A stretch of 64,000 nt of DNA, taken from positions 2,164,795 through 2,228,794 of the forward strand of contig SCFE01000012.1 in NCBI GenBank assembly GCA_004352715.1. Reading direction: 5' to 3'. Position 1 is the first letter of the stretch; the number at the start of each line of letters is the position of its first letter. Shown in pieces: positions 1 to 10,947 of this stretch. Below the pieces are notes generated by a model that was not told where the DNA came from, searched no databases, and saw only the letters and a list, made by a program, of their open reading frames with translations. The position numbers and the translations under genes were made by a program. The stretch is from Hofstenia miamia. Taxonomy: Eukaryota > Xenacoelomorpha > Acoela.

Positions 1-990
1 TATTGCATTATCGCTAGGGTGCATGGAAGTGCCCTGAATGATAGAACGCGACTAACTATTTTCTCTATTTACAAACGAATTCATCTCTTATATACAGTAA
101 CTCTCGACAATATGTACAAATAACTGGTTATACTAGTAAACACGAAGACGGTGAACTGGTCAATACCAAGAAACAACCAATAAACAGGTACCTGCCGCCC
201 CAGGCCAGACTTCGCGAATTTTCGGTGTATAAGCAGCTCCCCAAACTGCCAGGTTGATCTAACCCAACCTCAAAAATCAGACCCATGTTCCCTTCAACGC
301 GTCCATGCGCCAACCATAGCTGGCAACGCTAAACCGGACATGTTGGTGCATGCTGCCCCATGCCTGACTGCGGGTTTCCATTCCAACCTTGCCATTTCAT
401 CTCAGGAGTTTGTTAACAGTATGTGCTGCCCCATTCCTGACTAATGGGTTTTTCGTCACTATTTAGTTAGAGAACTTCGTTAGACAGTATGGAGAAATGT
501 AGAGAGTGCGTTATCAGTGCCTTCTGTGCGAGCCTGCGATGCCAACTGTTAAGATCTTGTAGTCTCTGCTTCTCTGATCGGTTTACCACAAAGTTACCCT
601 ACCAACTTGAAGGGCTTGCCTTCGAAACCAGCAAGTGGACTTCTGTCCTCCTAAATGAGATTTAATGTCACTAGACACTGCCAAGCAAGCTGTTCGAAAC
701 TGACTTGTCTCCTCTTGCCTTCGAGTGAAAGTTGTATGCAATATCCACTGTCCGCGAAACAATGCGTCTAGCACCAAAGATCTGGACTAAATCGTGTATA
801 CTGATAGAAACCATATAACGGCCTGCTATAGGAGACATGAGACATAGTGGCAAAACTTGCTGACGCGAAGCATATTAGCGCACACCAATAAACAGATAAT
901 GAACTATTCTGGATCAGTAAACCCCAGAAAGGAGCGGGTCTGCATAGATTCATAAGACTGCCGAGCACATCCTGCGGCGGAATTACAACC
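1..990. other. Gene-free, less AT-rich segment
   Basis: No convincing reading frame or splice structure is seen on either strand; the open frames are short and lack recognisable motifs. The stretch is visibly richer in G and C than the following 60 kb. Two loosely similar blocks around 346-372 and 417-443 share 'tgctgcccca' followed by 'cctgact'. It could be part of a retroelement or repeat that extends off the left edge. Function unknown. Confidence 0.4.
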
Positions 991-1007
991 TATGCAGCCC
1001 CCCCCCC

Positions 1008-1579
1008 NNNNNNNNNNNNNNNNNNNNNNNNNNNNNNNNNNNNNNNNNNNNNNNNNNNNNNNNNNNNNNNNNNNNNNNNNNNNNNNNNNNNNNNNNNNNN
1101 NNNNNNNNNNNNNNNNNNNNNNNNNNNNNNNNNNNNNNNNNNNNNNNNNNNNNNNNNNNNNNNNNNNNNNNNNNNNNNNNNNNNNNNNNNNNNNNNNNNN
1201 NNNNNNNNNNNNNNNNNNNNNNNNNNNNNNNNNNNNNNNNNNNNNNNNNNNNNNNNNNNNNNNNNNNNNNNNNNNNNNNNNNNNNNNNNNNNNNNNNNNN
1301 NNNNNNNNNNNNNNNNNNNNNNNNNNNNNNNNNNNNNNNNNNNNNNNNNNNNNNNNNNNNNNNNNNNNNNNNNNNNNNNNNNNNNNNNNNNNNNNNNNNN
1401 NNNNNNNNNNNNNNNNNNNNNNNNNNNNNNNNNNNNNNNNNNNNNNNNNNNNNNNNNNNNNNNNNNNNNNNNNNNNNNNNNNNNNNNNNNNNNNNNNNNN
1501 NNNNNNNNNNNNNNNNNNNNNNNNNNNNNNNNNNNNNNNNNNNNNNNNNNNNNNNNNNNNNNNNNNNNNNNNNNNNNNN
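1008..1579. other. Assembly gap between poly-C and (TA)n
   Basis: A run of N is entered through a poly-C tract and left through a (TA)n run (1580-1611). The upstream exons of the ankyrin gene probably lie here or beyond the left edge. Confidence 0.95.
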
Positions 1580-1613
<34 letters not shown>

Positions 1614-1693
1614 GAACGTTGCCAACTTTTTTGATGTTCACAAACTCAGTTTCCGAATTGTTTGAAAATTATTTACTTTCAAATATTTTTTAG

Positions 1694-1965
1694 GTAATTG
1701 AACATCTTGTTGAAAATCGTGCATGGAGATCTCTTAAGGATGCAGATGGTAATACTCCTCTGGACTTGGCTATAAATGCAAACCACTCTCATCTTTATGA
1801 AGTACTTAAGCCTCAATTTCTCATTGAATTCAACGATGAATACATTGACAGCGTTGAGAAGCACTTTTATGAGGTTATCAATCGATGTGCAGGTGGGCTG
1901 GTAGAGAGCCACAAACTAAGACTCCCTCAGTTGAGACCGGTTCTGGAGATTATGAAAGGCACAGT
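1694..1965 (+). CDS. Ankyrin-repeat protein, penultimate exon
   Basis: This internal exon of a spliced gene is bounded by an acceptor (tttttttag at 1685-1693) and a strong donor (gtaagt at 1966). It reads open from phase 0 for 90 codons and ends in phase 2. The first third matches the ankyrin-repeat consensus: 'DADGNTPLDLAI' followed by a helix pair ending 'HLYEVL'. The rest ('FNDEYIDSVEKHFYEVINR', then 'LVESHKLRLPQLRPVLEI') is a conserved-looking region outside the repeat that I cannot name. Upstream exons are missing in the gap or off the window. Ankyrin repeats mediate protein-protein binding; the partner is unknown. The splice phase fits the exon at 3648. Confidence 0.85.
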
Positions 1966-2325
1966 GTAAGTATAGCATTTTGCTGTACTGTCGAATTGAC
2001 CTATAGATAAGTCAAGGAATCCTCAATACTGATTTTCATTTAATTTTATCAACCATTATAATTTATAATTATTTGTTTGCAGTAATTCCAATAATAAATA
2101 TGTACCTTTGTGTATCCAAATAATTAAACATACCTCTTGGAAAATTTCCCTTTTATCCCGTACAGTCTTGAACCTTTTTGATTGTAATTAATTTCTAATA
2201 CAAGATTTCATAGCTTTGAATAAAAGAAAAATTATTTGTTTGTTAATTCTTTTAAGAGCCTTCTTTCCCATTGGCCAGCAAAATAATAAAATAGGCTGAA
2301 CAATTTAACCCTAGTTCTAAACTGA

Positions 2326-3385
2326 CATATAGTAAAGTAAAGTAAACCAGAGAATTGTATAATTTGATTTTACTTTACTTAAGACCCCGTACACTGCCGT
2401 AAAGTAAGGTAAACTTAATTGGATTTTACCTAGTTCGTCGTACACTGTTGTAATGTAAACCAGGGAATTTTATAATTGGATTTTACTTTACTTAAGACCT
2501 CGTACATTGCCGTAAGGTAAAGTATAACCATTGTTTAACAGTCAAAAAGAGTTAAATATAACCCAATATATTAGCATATATTAGCAAAAATTACAATTAA
2601 AAGAATATATTTTGACTTATTTATGATATACATTCGAGTATTCTTGTGCAATTTTATCAAAAAAAAATTCAATGAATACAATATTAATGTGATATATCAT
2701 TTGATTTTGATATTTTCGAAGATTTCGATGTTAAGAAGAACATTGTTTACTAAAAAGAACATCCTCCCCAGTTTTAACAACAATCAAATCTATTTGAAAT
2801 AGCAGATGTCTTGGTAATTAACTACAATCAATCACATTTCCCCTTTAGTAAACAAAGTCAATATTTTACAATAGGTTGGCTCAAAAAATCGAGTTATTTA
2901 CATTATGAAAATTTGTTTACCCAAATGCAGCAACAAAGAAAAACCTGTTGTAATTAATTCCTTTGTAATTATGAATTTTTTTATATCGTCTTTGTGTAAT
3001 AAATATTCAGTGACATTCAAATTGAGATCGATGTTGTTTACATTACCTTACTTTATACCCCGTTTACACGTGACATGAGACATGCATGTCTTGTGTTTTT
3101 AATGAGCGAATGTCACGTCTAAACACCCAAAACACGCGACATTCTCTACTTGAGTGGTTGAATGTCGCGTGTTTTGGGTGTTTAGACGTGACATTCGCTC
3201 ATTAAAAACACAAGACATGCGTTTTTAATGAGCGAATGTCACGTGTAAACGGGGTATTACTTTACTTTATTTAAGGCCTCGTACACTTCCGTAAAGGTTT
3301 ACTTAAAAATCGAACAAAACCGATTGCGTAATTATCTACTGGAAACCTTACTTTACTTAAAAGCTCGTAAACCAGCCTAAGAGTG
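2326..3385. repeat. MITE-like block of 'actttacttaagacc' units
   Basis: Two direct units about 112 bp apart begin at 2345 and 2457 ('aaccag-gaatt...ttttactttacttaagacc-cgtaca'). A shorter, weaker partner lies near 3259-3295, and an inverted-looking edge near 3350-3380 ends in 'gtaaaccagccta'. The block is split by the hairpin element at 3058-3254. It resembles a non-autonomous DNA transposon with subterminal repeats; the exact ends are not clear. Confidence 0.45.
3058..3254. mobile_element. Nested hairpin MITE with TA target duplication
   Basis: The ends are inverted copies of 'CCCCGTTTACACGTGACAT', with TA on each outer side (3056-3057 and 3255-3256). Inside is a perfect 61-bp inverted repeat (3084-3144 against 3160-3220) with a 15-bp loop. 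An extra direct copy of 'gtttttaatgagcgaatgtc' lies at the right end. The TA duplication suggests mobilisation by a Tc1/mariner-type transposase. Confidence 0.75.
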
Positions 3386-3647
3386 TTGCAATGCTTTTGA
3401 CCCCATTCTCCAAATACTAATTTTCCTTAAAAGCTTGCTGTAAGAAAGCCTCTTTATTTTGTACATTAATTATTTTTTGAAAATACAAACATTTTGCTTG
3501 TTTTAAATCCAGTAATAATTCTGGCTTGAATTATTTCATTAAAATTAACGTGTTGCAGATTCCTCCATATATTCGAAAAATTTGGCCGGTGCGCATTCCT
3601 CTTCTTATTCGACTTTGTTTTTTTTAAAAAATTATTCATGGTTTTAG

Positions 3648-3813
3648 TACTTTTTCTGTTCCTGGAATGTATGGTGGGTTTTACTATAAATTTGCCGTAG
3701 ATGAAGAAGCCAAGAAAATTAAATGCTTGGTAGTTGATACTTGGTGTCGTCTGGACGAGGACTCGGAAGAAAGGTATCATGTAACCAATGAAGGCTACAC
3801 TTTAGTTTCTTAA
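3648..3813 (+). CDS. Ankyrin-repeat protein, terminal exon
   Basis: This terminal exon follows the acceptor 'catggttttag' (AG at 3646-3647). The preceding exon leaves two bases (gt); adding the first base here gives Val, and the frame then stays open for 54 codons to TAA at 3811-3813. The joined peptide reads 'KGTVTFSVPGMYGGFYYKF', then 'CLVVDTWCRLDEDSEERYHV', and ends 'NEGYTLVS'. The perfect phase match and low-entropy protein character support it, although no long + strand frame is obvious here. From memory, unverified, a 'VPGMYGGF...WCRVV.GS..RH.IT' segment occurs in some uncharacterised proteins, including bacterial ones. A polyadenylation signal follows at 4110. Confidence 0.75.
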
Positions 3814-4700
3814 AGAATTTGTTTCAAACAATGCATCTCTTGGTTTTCCAAAAGTACGCATTTTAATATTTTTTGGGATTGCTTAGGGTGTTGTAAATAT
3901 ATGTAATGATATGTAAATAGTGTAAAATATTGAAAATATTTAATCATGTAATTATATTCATTATTTTTTTTTACTTAATTTGTTAATTTTGCTTTTACTT
4001 CGTTCTTTTATATAATATACATTACAATATTAATTTTTTACGCAATCTTTATTAAAAATCATTATGCAAGCACTCAGTTTTAAATGAAAAATATTTTTCA
4101 CTTAGCCTGAATAAAGTCAAAGTATATGTAGACAACTGTTTTCACTCTATGAAATAGCAAACTATCAACTACTGTATATGACGTTTCCGATTATAGCTGA
4201 TAACATATTGATTTCAATTTTCTTATGCATATAGTTTCTCCAATAAGTTTCTAAATATTCATTTCCGCAACTTTTCTTTTATTTGTATATTATTGCTGCG
4301 ACTATCAGCGGTATGTGGTTCTTGTCAAAGATGCGGATAAAATTAATTATTGTGCCAGAAATAGAGTTTTGCTCTGTATTTATAATGCATATTAACTCTG
4401 CACACCTTAGTACTATGTAAAAGTGATATGGGCAACAGTTTACAACCAAAGTCAGTTACTCGTTTCTCACTCAAAAAATGACTAAACTTCGTAAAATTAT
4501 TCATTTTTTGCTTTATATTCATTTGTTCATGTAGACTTTAGTTGTGCAAATGAAACTAGGTTTGTTGCTAATGTTAGTTTGTCTGAATCAATTAAACAAA
4601 ATTGAGGTCCTTCGTTGTTTTGTCTTTCAATGTATTAGCTAGTTAAATTTACTAAGTCATAAGGATAAAGGTTTCCGTTTTAAGGTTAAAGGGGGGGGGA
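3814..4700. other. 3' flank of ankyrin gene; source of duplicated segment
   Basis: No gene seen. The part from 4468 to 4705 is repeated almost exactly at 10583-10821, the only difference being one G in the poly-G run (9 against 10). Confidence 0.6.
4110..4115 (+). promoter_or_regulatory. Candidate polyadenylation signal of ankyrin gene
   Basis: AATAAA lies about 300 bp after the TAA of the ankyrin gene's terminal exon. It is the expected distance for a short 3' UTR, but AATAAA is common in DNA this AT-rich. Confidence 0.4.
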
Positions 4701-4979
4701 GGTGCCACACGATTAGTCTTTTGACTATAGTCAAAATTGTGGTTTTGTATTATTTTGCATATTAGTAAAATATTTTGACTAACAATCAAAAATAGGTTTC
4801 TGCGCAAATTTCATTGCATATACATGTATGCATTTTTTAATCTATTAGTATTACTAAGTGGAATTGCTATAATTACCTATCAAATGTAGGTGACTAAAAA
4901 CATCTTTAATATTAAAGATGGCCGTGCTATAGTCAAAAAAGTTTTTTTACTATAGTCAAAAGACTGATCGTGTGGCACC
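4701..4979. mobile_element. MITE with about 36-bp terminal inverted repeats
   Basis: The left end 'GGTGCCACACGATTAGTCTT' continues 'ttgactatagtcaaaa' and is mirrored at 4944-4979, with a T/C difference at one position. The motif 'ctatagtcaaaa' also recurs just inside the right end. There is no coding capacity. The left flank is a poly-G run that obscures any target duplication. Confidence 0.7.
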
Positions 4980-7373
4980 ATCTTAAGAGAGAGAGGTAAG
5001 CCTTACTTCGGGCAAAATTTTCTATGAAATTGCACCTTTCAGAATTTGAGTGGGTAACTCAACTATTCTAGTCTTTCTAGTAGTACGCTTATTTTAGCTC
5101 TTCTAGTTTTAGAGCAAACTCACATTTCCGTAAGCAGTAATTCGTTTTTTCAAAGGTTTTTAATTGTGTGTACGCCTTGTAGACCAATCATTTTGATGCA
5201 GTCACCTGATATATTTCAGTTTTGTATTAAATATTTGTGACTGCAGAAATGTTTTCTTTGTTTGAGAAATTTTTGCCCCTTTCCATTAAGATTGAGAAGC
5301 AGTCAAGTCCCATCAAATGTAGAAATATTTGTGATCACAAGTGAGTTATTGAATGTGTCAAAAAAAATACAGACAAAATTATGTCTGCAATTTTTTTGAG
5401 CTGTTTTTTTAGCATAATGGGTCACATAATTTTTTTGCAAATTAGGACAAATATTTTCGTTGGGCAATAGTTAAGCAAGTTGAGATTTTTTAAATTTATA
5501 TTTTATTGAGGTTCAGAAGAGGTAACCCGTTGTGTAAAAACATTCGAAATTGTTGTTTTGTGATTTCCAAAAAAACTTCTTTAGTTACGTGTAGTGCCTA
5601 TTATTTCGATAGTTAATTCAACTTTGTTTAAATTATGCCAAAATTTTCATCACAAGCAGCTTCTTTTTCCATTTTAGTTATGGTACAATTGTTACAGTGG
5701 TTACGGAAATGCTGAGAAACAAAATTTATGTAAATATCTCTTGAGTTTTGTAAATGTGTATTATCTAACTATATTATCATCTGTTCTATCGCATTATTAA
5801 ATTTTTCAATCCTTCGTAGAGCTAATCAATGGATTTCTAATGTCTTTATATAAACTAAATCTTCCAATTGTTCCACACTCACCAGTCTCTAAATGCAAAT
5901 CTTTTCTGTTTTGCAAAAGCTATATTTTTCGCTTGTAGTTTAAGCATACTACCTTCACATTCTAAACAAAAATGTTTTGGTGGAACATTTTTACTGTAAT
6001 TATTGTTTTTCCTTATCAAATATGAGGTTAATGTAACTCTCAATTTAGAAACAATATCAGTTTTCCTTAGGGCTCTTGATATTTTTAACAATGCTGCTTT
6101 CTGTACTACTTAGGCTCACTTGGTTATCCTAACTCATCCCAAGTATCTCTGATGCTTCTTTTTTACTGCTCATAGTACTGTTATTATTTTTTTTGTTGCT
6201 GGGTCAATTATAGTGAACAGTGCGATGGGATAGTTTTGAAATAATTTGAATTCCTCTAATGCGATTTCGTATCTTAATTGGTCTAGGAAAAAAGGTGTAT
6301 CATTTGTTGCCTACCTAGCGATTGATCAATATTGAAAATATCGAGTTTGGACCGGTTATATTTGCTCTTATATTTTCATTTGGATCTAGGCATATACTAT
6401 TTAATATTATTTTATATGGACTATTAGTTTACATTATGGACTACTTTGAAATGATGTGTTAAAGGTGTTTTCAAAAGTACTAACTTGAATCGTTTTGAAA
6501 ATATAACTTAGGTGTAGAAGTTTGTTACGTAATAATATTTGATTAGAACTGCTGTGCTTTTAAGTCAATGACTCTTAAAATTACAAAATATAGTGATGGT
6601 GTATTGAGAAATTCCATATATCTTATTACGTATATAAGATATCGCTTTCGGAACGGATAGACCAATTTTTAATCACAAATTCTGCCTAGAAGAGAGAATG
6701 TCACTTTTACATGATGAAATGCAACAAATAATCGGGATATTCTGTTTCAAGTAGTTTGTCGTGATGTTTATGACAAGATCGCAATCATAAATTTTTGCAA
6801 TTTCTAATAGATCTAAATTTAATGAATGAATCCATCTTTTAGATAACATTATACAAAATGACAATTCTGGTTACCATCAATGTACATCAAGTACACCGTC
6901 ATTTTTGTGTACCATGCCCACATTCTTTATGAAAACTTATAATTTTAATGAAACAGAGCACAAGGGAGCACACTTATCACTTAGTGATTGTGTGCATGAA
7001 TTTGTCGCTTTGTACAAAGCTGATTCATAATTTGACATCGTTTTTTAAGAAGTGGTAGTAAACAGTGACAGCCTTTGTCATTTATTTATATTCTATTATT
7101 TCATTTGCAAAATATTATTAGGATTTAGAATATCTATGCAACCTTAACATTTTAAATATATGGATTTTCCAATTGTATTTCTTTTTTCATAACTAGGACT
7201 TTTTTATTTTCCTTTCGAAATACAAGATTTCGACTGTCTAGTATTGAGATATTCCCTATCGTTGTTCATTCTAATAGAAACTTTGACCAATTTAAGAATT
7301 CATTCAAATTATGATCTCAACGTCACGTTAATATCCGCTTGGCTCTTTGTCATTTTGGTGTACAAGTACAACC
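4980..7373. other. AT-rich intergenic sequence
   Basis: I see no gene, structured repeat or RNA. Short open frames here are not protein-like. The 32 bp at 7242-7273 recur inside the suspect segment at 10823-10854. Confidence 0.5.
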
Positions 7374-7904
7374 ATGAGTGATGTGTTATATTATAAAGCT
7401 TTGCAACCTTCTGCATTAGAAAACACTGATGATATTGACTATTTACCCTACCAAGCTAAGGATGACCTCGTTATAATAAACGATGAAGAATTATTCTTTT
7501 ACTGTCGCAATTTGAAAAGCCAAAGGAAAGGATGCGTTCCTCGCAGCGTTTTGCTGAATACAAATTTTTTTGTTGGGGTGGAAAACGTTTTTCCCAACAC
7601 CATATCCATTGAAATACAGCGAGCGGAAATGAACAACTTCACTTTAAAGAGTGAAAATGTTACATTGACTCAAAAAGGTCCAAAATTCGTAGTTGGATTT
7701 GATGACTTAGACATCGTTATCTTAAACGAAATTCCTAAAAATGACAATTGGTTTCAAATTAATGAAACGATTTGTAAACAATGTTTTTCTATAACAACTA
7801 TGCGATTTTCAAGTCTGAACGTGCCGTTCAGCTCAAAGCTATATTTTCTACAATGCTTTCTTGTCAATATTGTTACGCCGGAAATGGTGTGTACATCGCT
7901 TTAA
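7374..7904 (+). CDS. SH3/CABIT-like beta-rich protein, possibly one exon
   Basis: The start chosen is the ATG at 7374 (context acaaccATGa); the frame runs 176 codons to TAA. Residues about 23-60 look SH3-like: 'LPYQAKDDLVIINDEEL' followed by 'FYCRNLKSQRKGCVPRSVLL'. The second segment ('TISIEIQRAEMNNFTLKSEN') is also beta-strand rich. Both parts have counterparts in the frame at 22803 ('CRNINTNSKERLPAIVLKDL', 'TITIRR...CFLISLNS'). The 'C.N..T.....LP......F' pattern recalls the CABIT domain of THEMIS/GAREM proteins, but this is from memory. The last 40 residues are less convincing; another frame (7782-7987) looks more protein-like there, so a frameshift or a splice after about 7771 is possible. 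Confidence 0.5.
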   Translation: MSDVLYYKALQPSALENTDDIDYLPYQAKDDLVIINDEELFFYCRNLKSQRKGCVPRSVLLNTNFFVGVENVFPNTISIEIQRAEMNNFTLKSENVTLTQKGPKFVVGFDDLDIVILNEIPKNDNWFQINETICKQCFSITTMRFSSLNVPFSSKLYFLQCFLVNIVTPEMVCTSL

Positions 7905-7990
7905 ACGTGTCTTGCTGTATAATTACTTTATTTGCGAATGGTGTTCTGTACATAGTGAAGTCGCATCAGCGCTGCCCAAATTTTATTTAA

Positions 7991-10488
7991 ACATTTTATT
8001 CTCAGTGCGAATATCGACCTGAAAATAAGATATTGATCACATTTATTGAAAATGTAGACATTAACTTAAAAATGCATTTATAATTGTTGAAATTGCCAAT
8101 ATATTCAATTTTTTCTGTCATATTTTTCATTTCTTATTTTTTTATTTTAAGAAATGCTCTCCTTGAGCCCAAATGTATCGTGGTTTTTAAGTGTGCCCTA
8201 AAGCTATCACGCATACTCAATTTATGATTTTTTTTACATTAACCGACCTAACTGCTCGCAGGAGCTAATTATGACTGAAAATGGTGATAGCGGGCGCTAG
8301 GTATAAAACCCATAGTACTTATAAATGTATATACACAATGATTTGTAAGTGTTTCTTTGAAATATAATTGTGTATTATTTTTATTCAGCGATAGATCGTT
8401 TCAAATATGGAATTGATTATAATAATTCTAGTAATGACATGATATATTAAAGGTTTCTTGTTATAAGAATTTGTTATATTTAATCGTTAATGCACGCATT
8501 TGTTAAAGTATGTGTATGTTGTCATTTTTGCTAATATTTGTAAAGTTTATGCAATTGAGATTCTCGCAATTCCTCCAAAGCTCATCTCCAATATCTTTAG
8601 ATGACAAACAATAGTAATATGGCTGAGTAAAATACTAAAGGAAACCCTGTAATGTAACAGTGTAAGATCTGTTTTCAATAAATTTATAGTGGATTCAAAT
8701 AGAGCAATTCCACCCTGTATGTTTGATTTATATGTACTCTTTTCGAATTTAACTGACTGACTTTATTGCACTCTAAATCATGAAGTTTTTTTACTTAAAA
8801 ACAAATGTTCTACTAACAAAAATGTGAAAAAAACTATCAATTCAGTCACCACTAAACTTTGATCAGAATCTGGTGAGATTTCGCCTTAAGTATTTTTCGT
8901 TTATCAAGTTTCGATTGCTTGATTGTTGATTACATTGCCTGTTGCACATTGTTAAAGTCATTTAATAATGACTTATTATGCATGCAAATTTTAAAGCAAA
9001 TTATTGCATGACGTAATGACGTTATTAGAATTAACATTAGTACTCACACGCAGGGGATTACGAAGGATTTTCTGACATCTTGGTCAAAATCAAGTGAGTG
9101 ACCAAAAGCGGTCGAACCCCATGATATTTTTTTAAACATATTGAAAAGATAGATCCCAAAAAATGCTTTTCACAATATTAGTTTTTATTTTTTTACCATA
9201 AATTGTTTGATTTAGCCAATCAAAATCATTCCACTATACTCCTCTCCCAGTGCGGACGCAACTGCGTGCACGCTCATTTATATTGTTCAGTATTTATTTC
9301 AAATATTATGATTAAGAAATCCATTTTTCCCACGTTATTACATTATTTTTATTGTATAATTCTCACATTGTATTACTTAGAGAGCTTGACTAGTTATTGA
9401 TACAAAACACTACAAAATTGCTCCTAATTCCTTAACCATAAAAATGTATACACATTTTCAATCTTACCTTTTAACAGGTGTTCAGATTTAAGTTGTTTTA
9501 AATATTGAAGAATGTTGCACAAACATAGTTATATTTTAAATAAATATAAAATGATTCACAAATATCCAATGTCATACAGCAATTCTTTCTGGGTGCGCCT
9601 CTGATAATGAGCAAAAATATTGTAAATAAGCTCAACTCATGTATTTAATAAGGATAGAACAAATAAAATGCTTAAACACAAAAGAGTAACTATCTTTAGT
9701 ATTTCTAAATTTTATAATGCATGTTTCAATAAAATTTGCCCCTGCTGTACATCGGTTCATTAATTGATATGTATTGTAAATTACACAAGCCCTTTATAAT
9801 GGAGCAGCAAAGCTTACTCAGCCTTACTACAAGTTTCTCAGTCAATGCACAAAGGCCATCAACTAAAGCTTCGCTTCGTGGCAATCGCTGCGTGGCGGAG
9901 TGCCTAAATTTTGGCCAGCAGCAGCAGCGTATGGTAGCGTGAGATCAAAATTAAACTAAGTACAAAAATTCTTAATAAGAATAATAAAAGAACAAAAAAT
10001 GAATAATACAAAACTTTCCAAGGAATAGTGTGTCTACAATGACAATGTTATATTCTTTGTGTAGTTATATTTTCGTGTATATATAGCATATATCTAAAAG
10101 TCGATGTTGACAGTGAACTGCGTCTACATGTAATATTTTATCTCCCTTAAATTTCAAAGGAATTATTAAATGAAAACACATATTAAGATTGATATTCAAA
10201 TATAACTTCGGCGTTGTCCAGAAAACTTCTAATTTACATGTATATTTACTCATGTTAATTATCCCAGGAACGAATTCAATAACAGGGATGACTACATGTA
10301 ATTGGCTGTTTAAAAATAATTTTAATAAAATAAATATTTTAAGCTAAAATCAATAAAGTTCTAATCATACCGGTCACGTTGTTTACACAAATTCATAACC
10401 CTCGGCGGCGGCGTTGCGGCGTGTAGCTCTACTAGTTTGATTTTTCCGAAAATTATGTCAATATATGGTTTTTCATCGCAAATGGATC
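7991..10488. other. AT-rich intergenic sequence
   Basis: No gene supported. There is a small GC-rich island at 9870-9940 with 'gctgcgtggcggag' (shared with the repeat near 28121) and a short CAG run. Another island at 10398-10425 has 'cggcggcggcgttgcggcg'. Confidence 0.5.
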
Positions 10489-10581
10489 AGATATTTGAGT
10501 TGATATAGATGCGAATTGTCGATATATGAGAAGTTGATATTTTTAAATTCTCTAATGCTATACGCAAAAAAAGTTTGAGGG
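10489..10581. repeat. First copy of a 93-bp direct duplication
   Basis: This block, from 'agatatttgagttgat' to 'gcaaaaaaagtttg', recurs almost exactly at 10855-10947. The material between the copies consists of sequence found elsewhere in the window, which points to an assembly error. Confidence 0.8.
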
Positions 10582-10854
10582 GCACTCAAAAAATGACTAA
10601 ACTTCGTAAAATTATTCATTTTTTGCTTTATATTCATTTGTTCATGTAGACTTTAGTTGTGCAAATGAAACTAGGTTTGTTGCTAATGTTAGTTTGTCTG
10701 AATCAATTAAACAAAATTGAGGTCCTTCGTTGTTTTGTCTTTCAATGTATTAGCTAGTTAAATTTACTAAGTCATAAGGATAAAGGTTTCCGTTTTAAGG
10801 TTAAAGGGGGGGGGGAGGTGCNTATTGAGATATTCCCTATCGTTGTTCATTCTA
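10582..10854. other. Suspected chimeric assembly insertion
   Basis: 10583-10821 equals 4468-4705, apart from one extra G in the poly-G run. Position 10822 is a single N. 10823-10854 equals 7242-7273. The segment is flanked by the 93-bp duplicate. Real transposition would not stitch two unrelated local fragments at an N, so I read this as a wrongly filled gap. Confidence 0.75.
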
Positions 10855-10947
10855 AGATATTTGAGTTGATATAGATGCGAATTGTCGATATATGAGAAGT
10901 TGATATTTTTAAATTCTCTAATGCTATACGCAAAAAAAGTTTGGGGG
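10855..10947. repeat. Second copy of the 93-bp direct duplication
   Basis: Same sequence as 10489-10581 up to a single A/G difference near the end. The unique sequence after 10948 probably follows directly on the first copy in the true genome. Confidence 0.8.

Larger units (their letters stand above)
1966..3647 (+). other. Last intron of ankyrin gene, MITE-rich
   Basis: GT-AG intron between two phase-2 exon ends. Most of it is repeat: degenerate units containing 'ttttactttacttaagacc' and a nested hairpin element. Nothing coding is seen inside. Confidence 0.7.

Noticed and set aside
904-1693. Long frames across the gap on both strands
   Set aside because: They consist of N translated as X plus Tyr-Ile repeats from (TA)n; not genes. 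The same applies to frames over the other TA and poly-G gaps.
3466-3780. 104-codon frame on the minus strand
   Set aside because: It is the antisense shadow of the ankyrin terminal exon and its flank; the + strand reading is phase-matched and conserved in character.
9736-9942. 68-codon frame ending in a Gln run
   Set aside because: No motif; overlaps a small GC-rich island and a CAG run.
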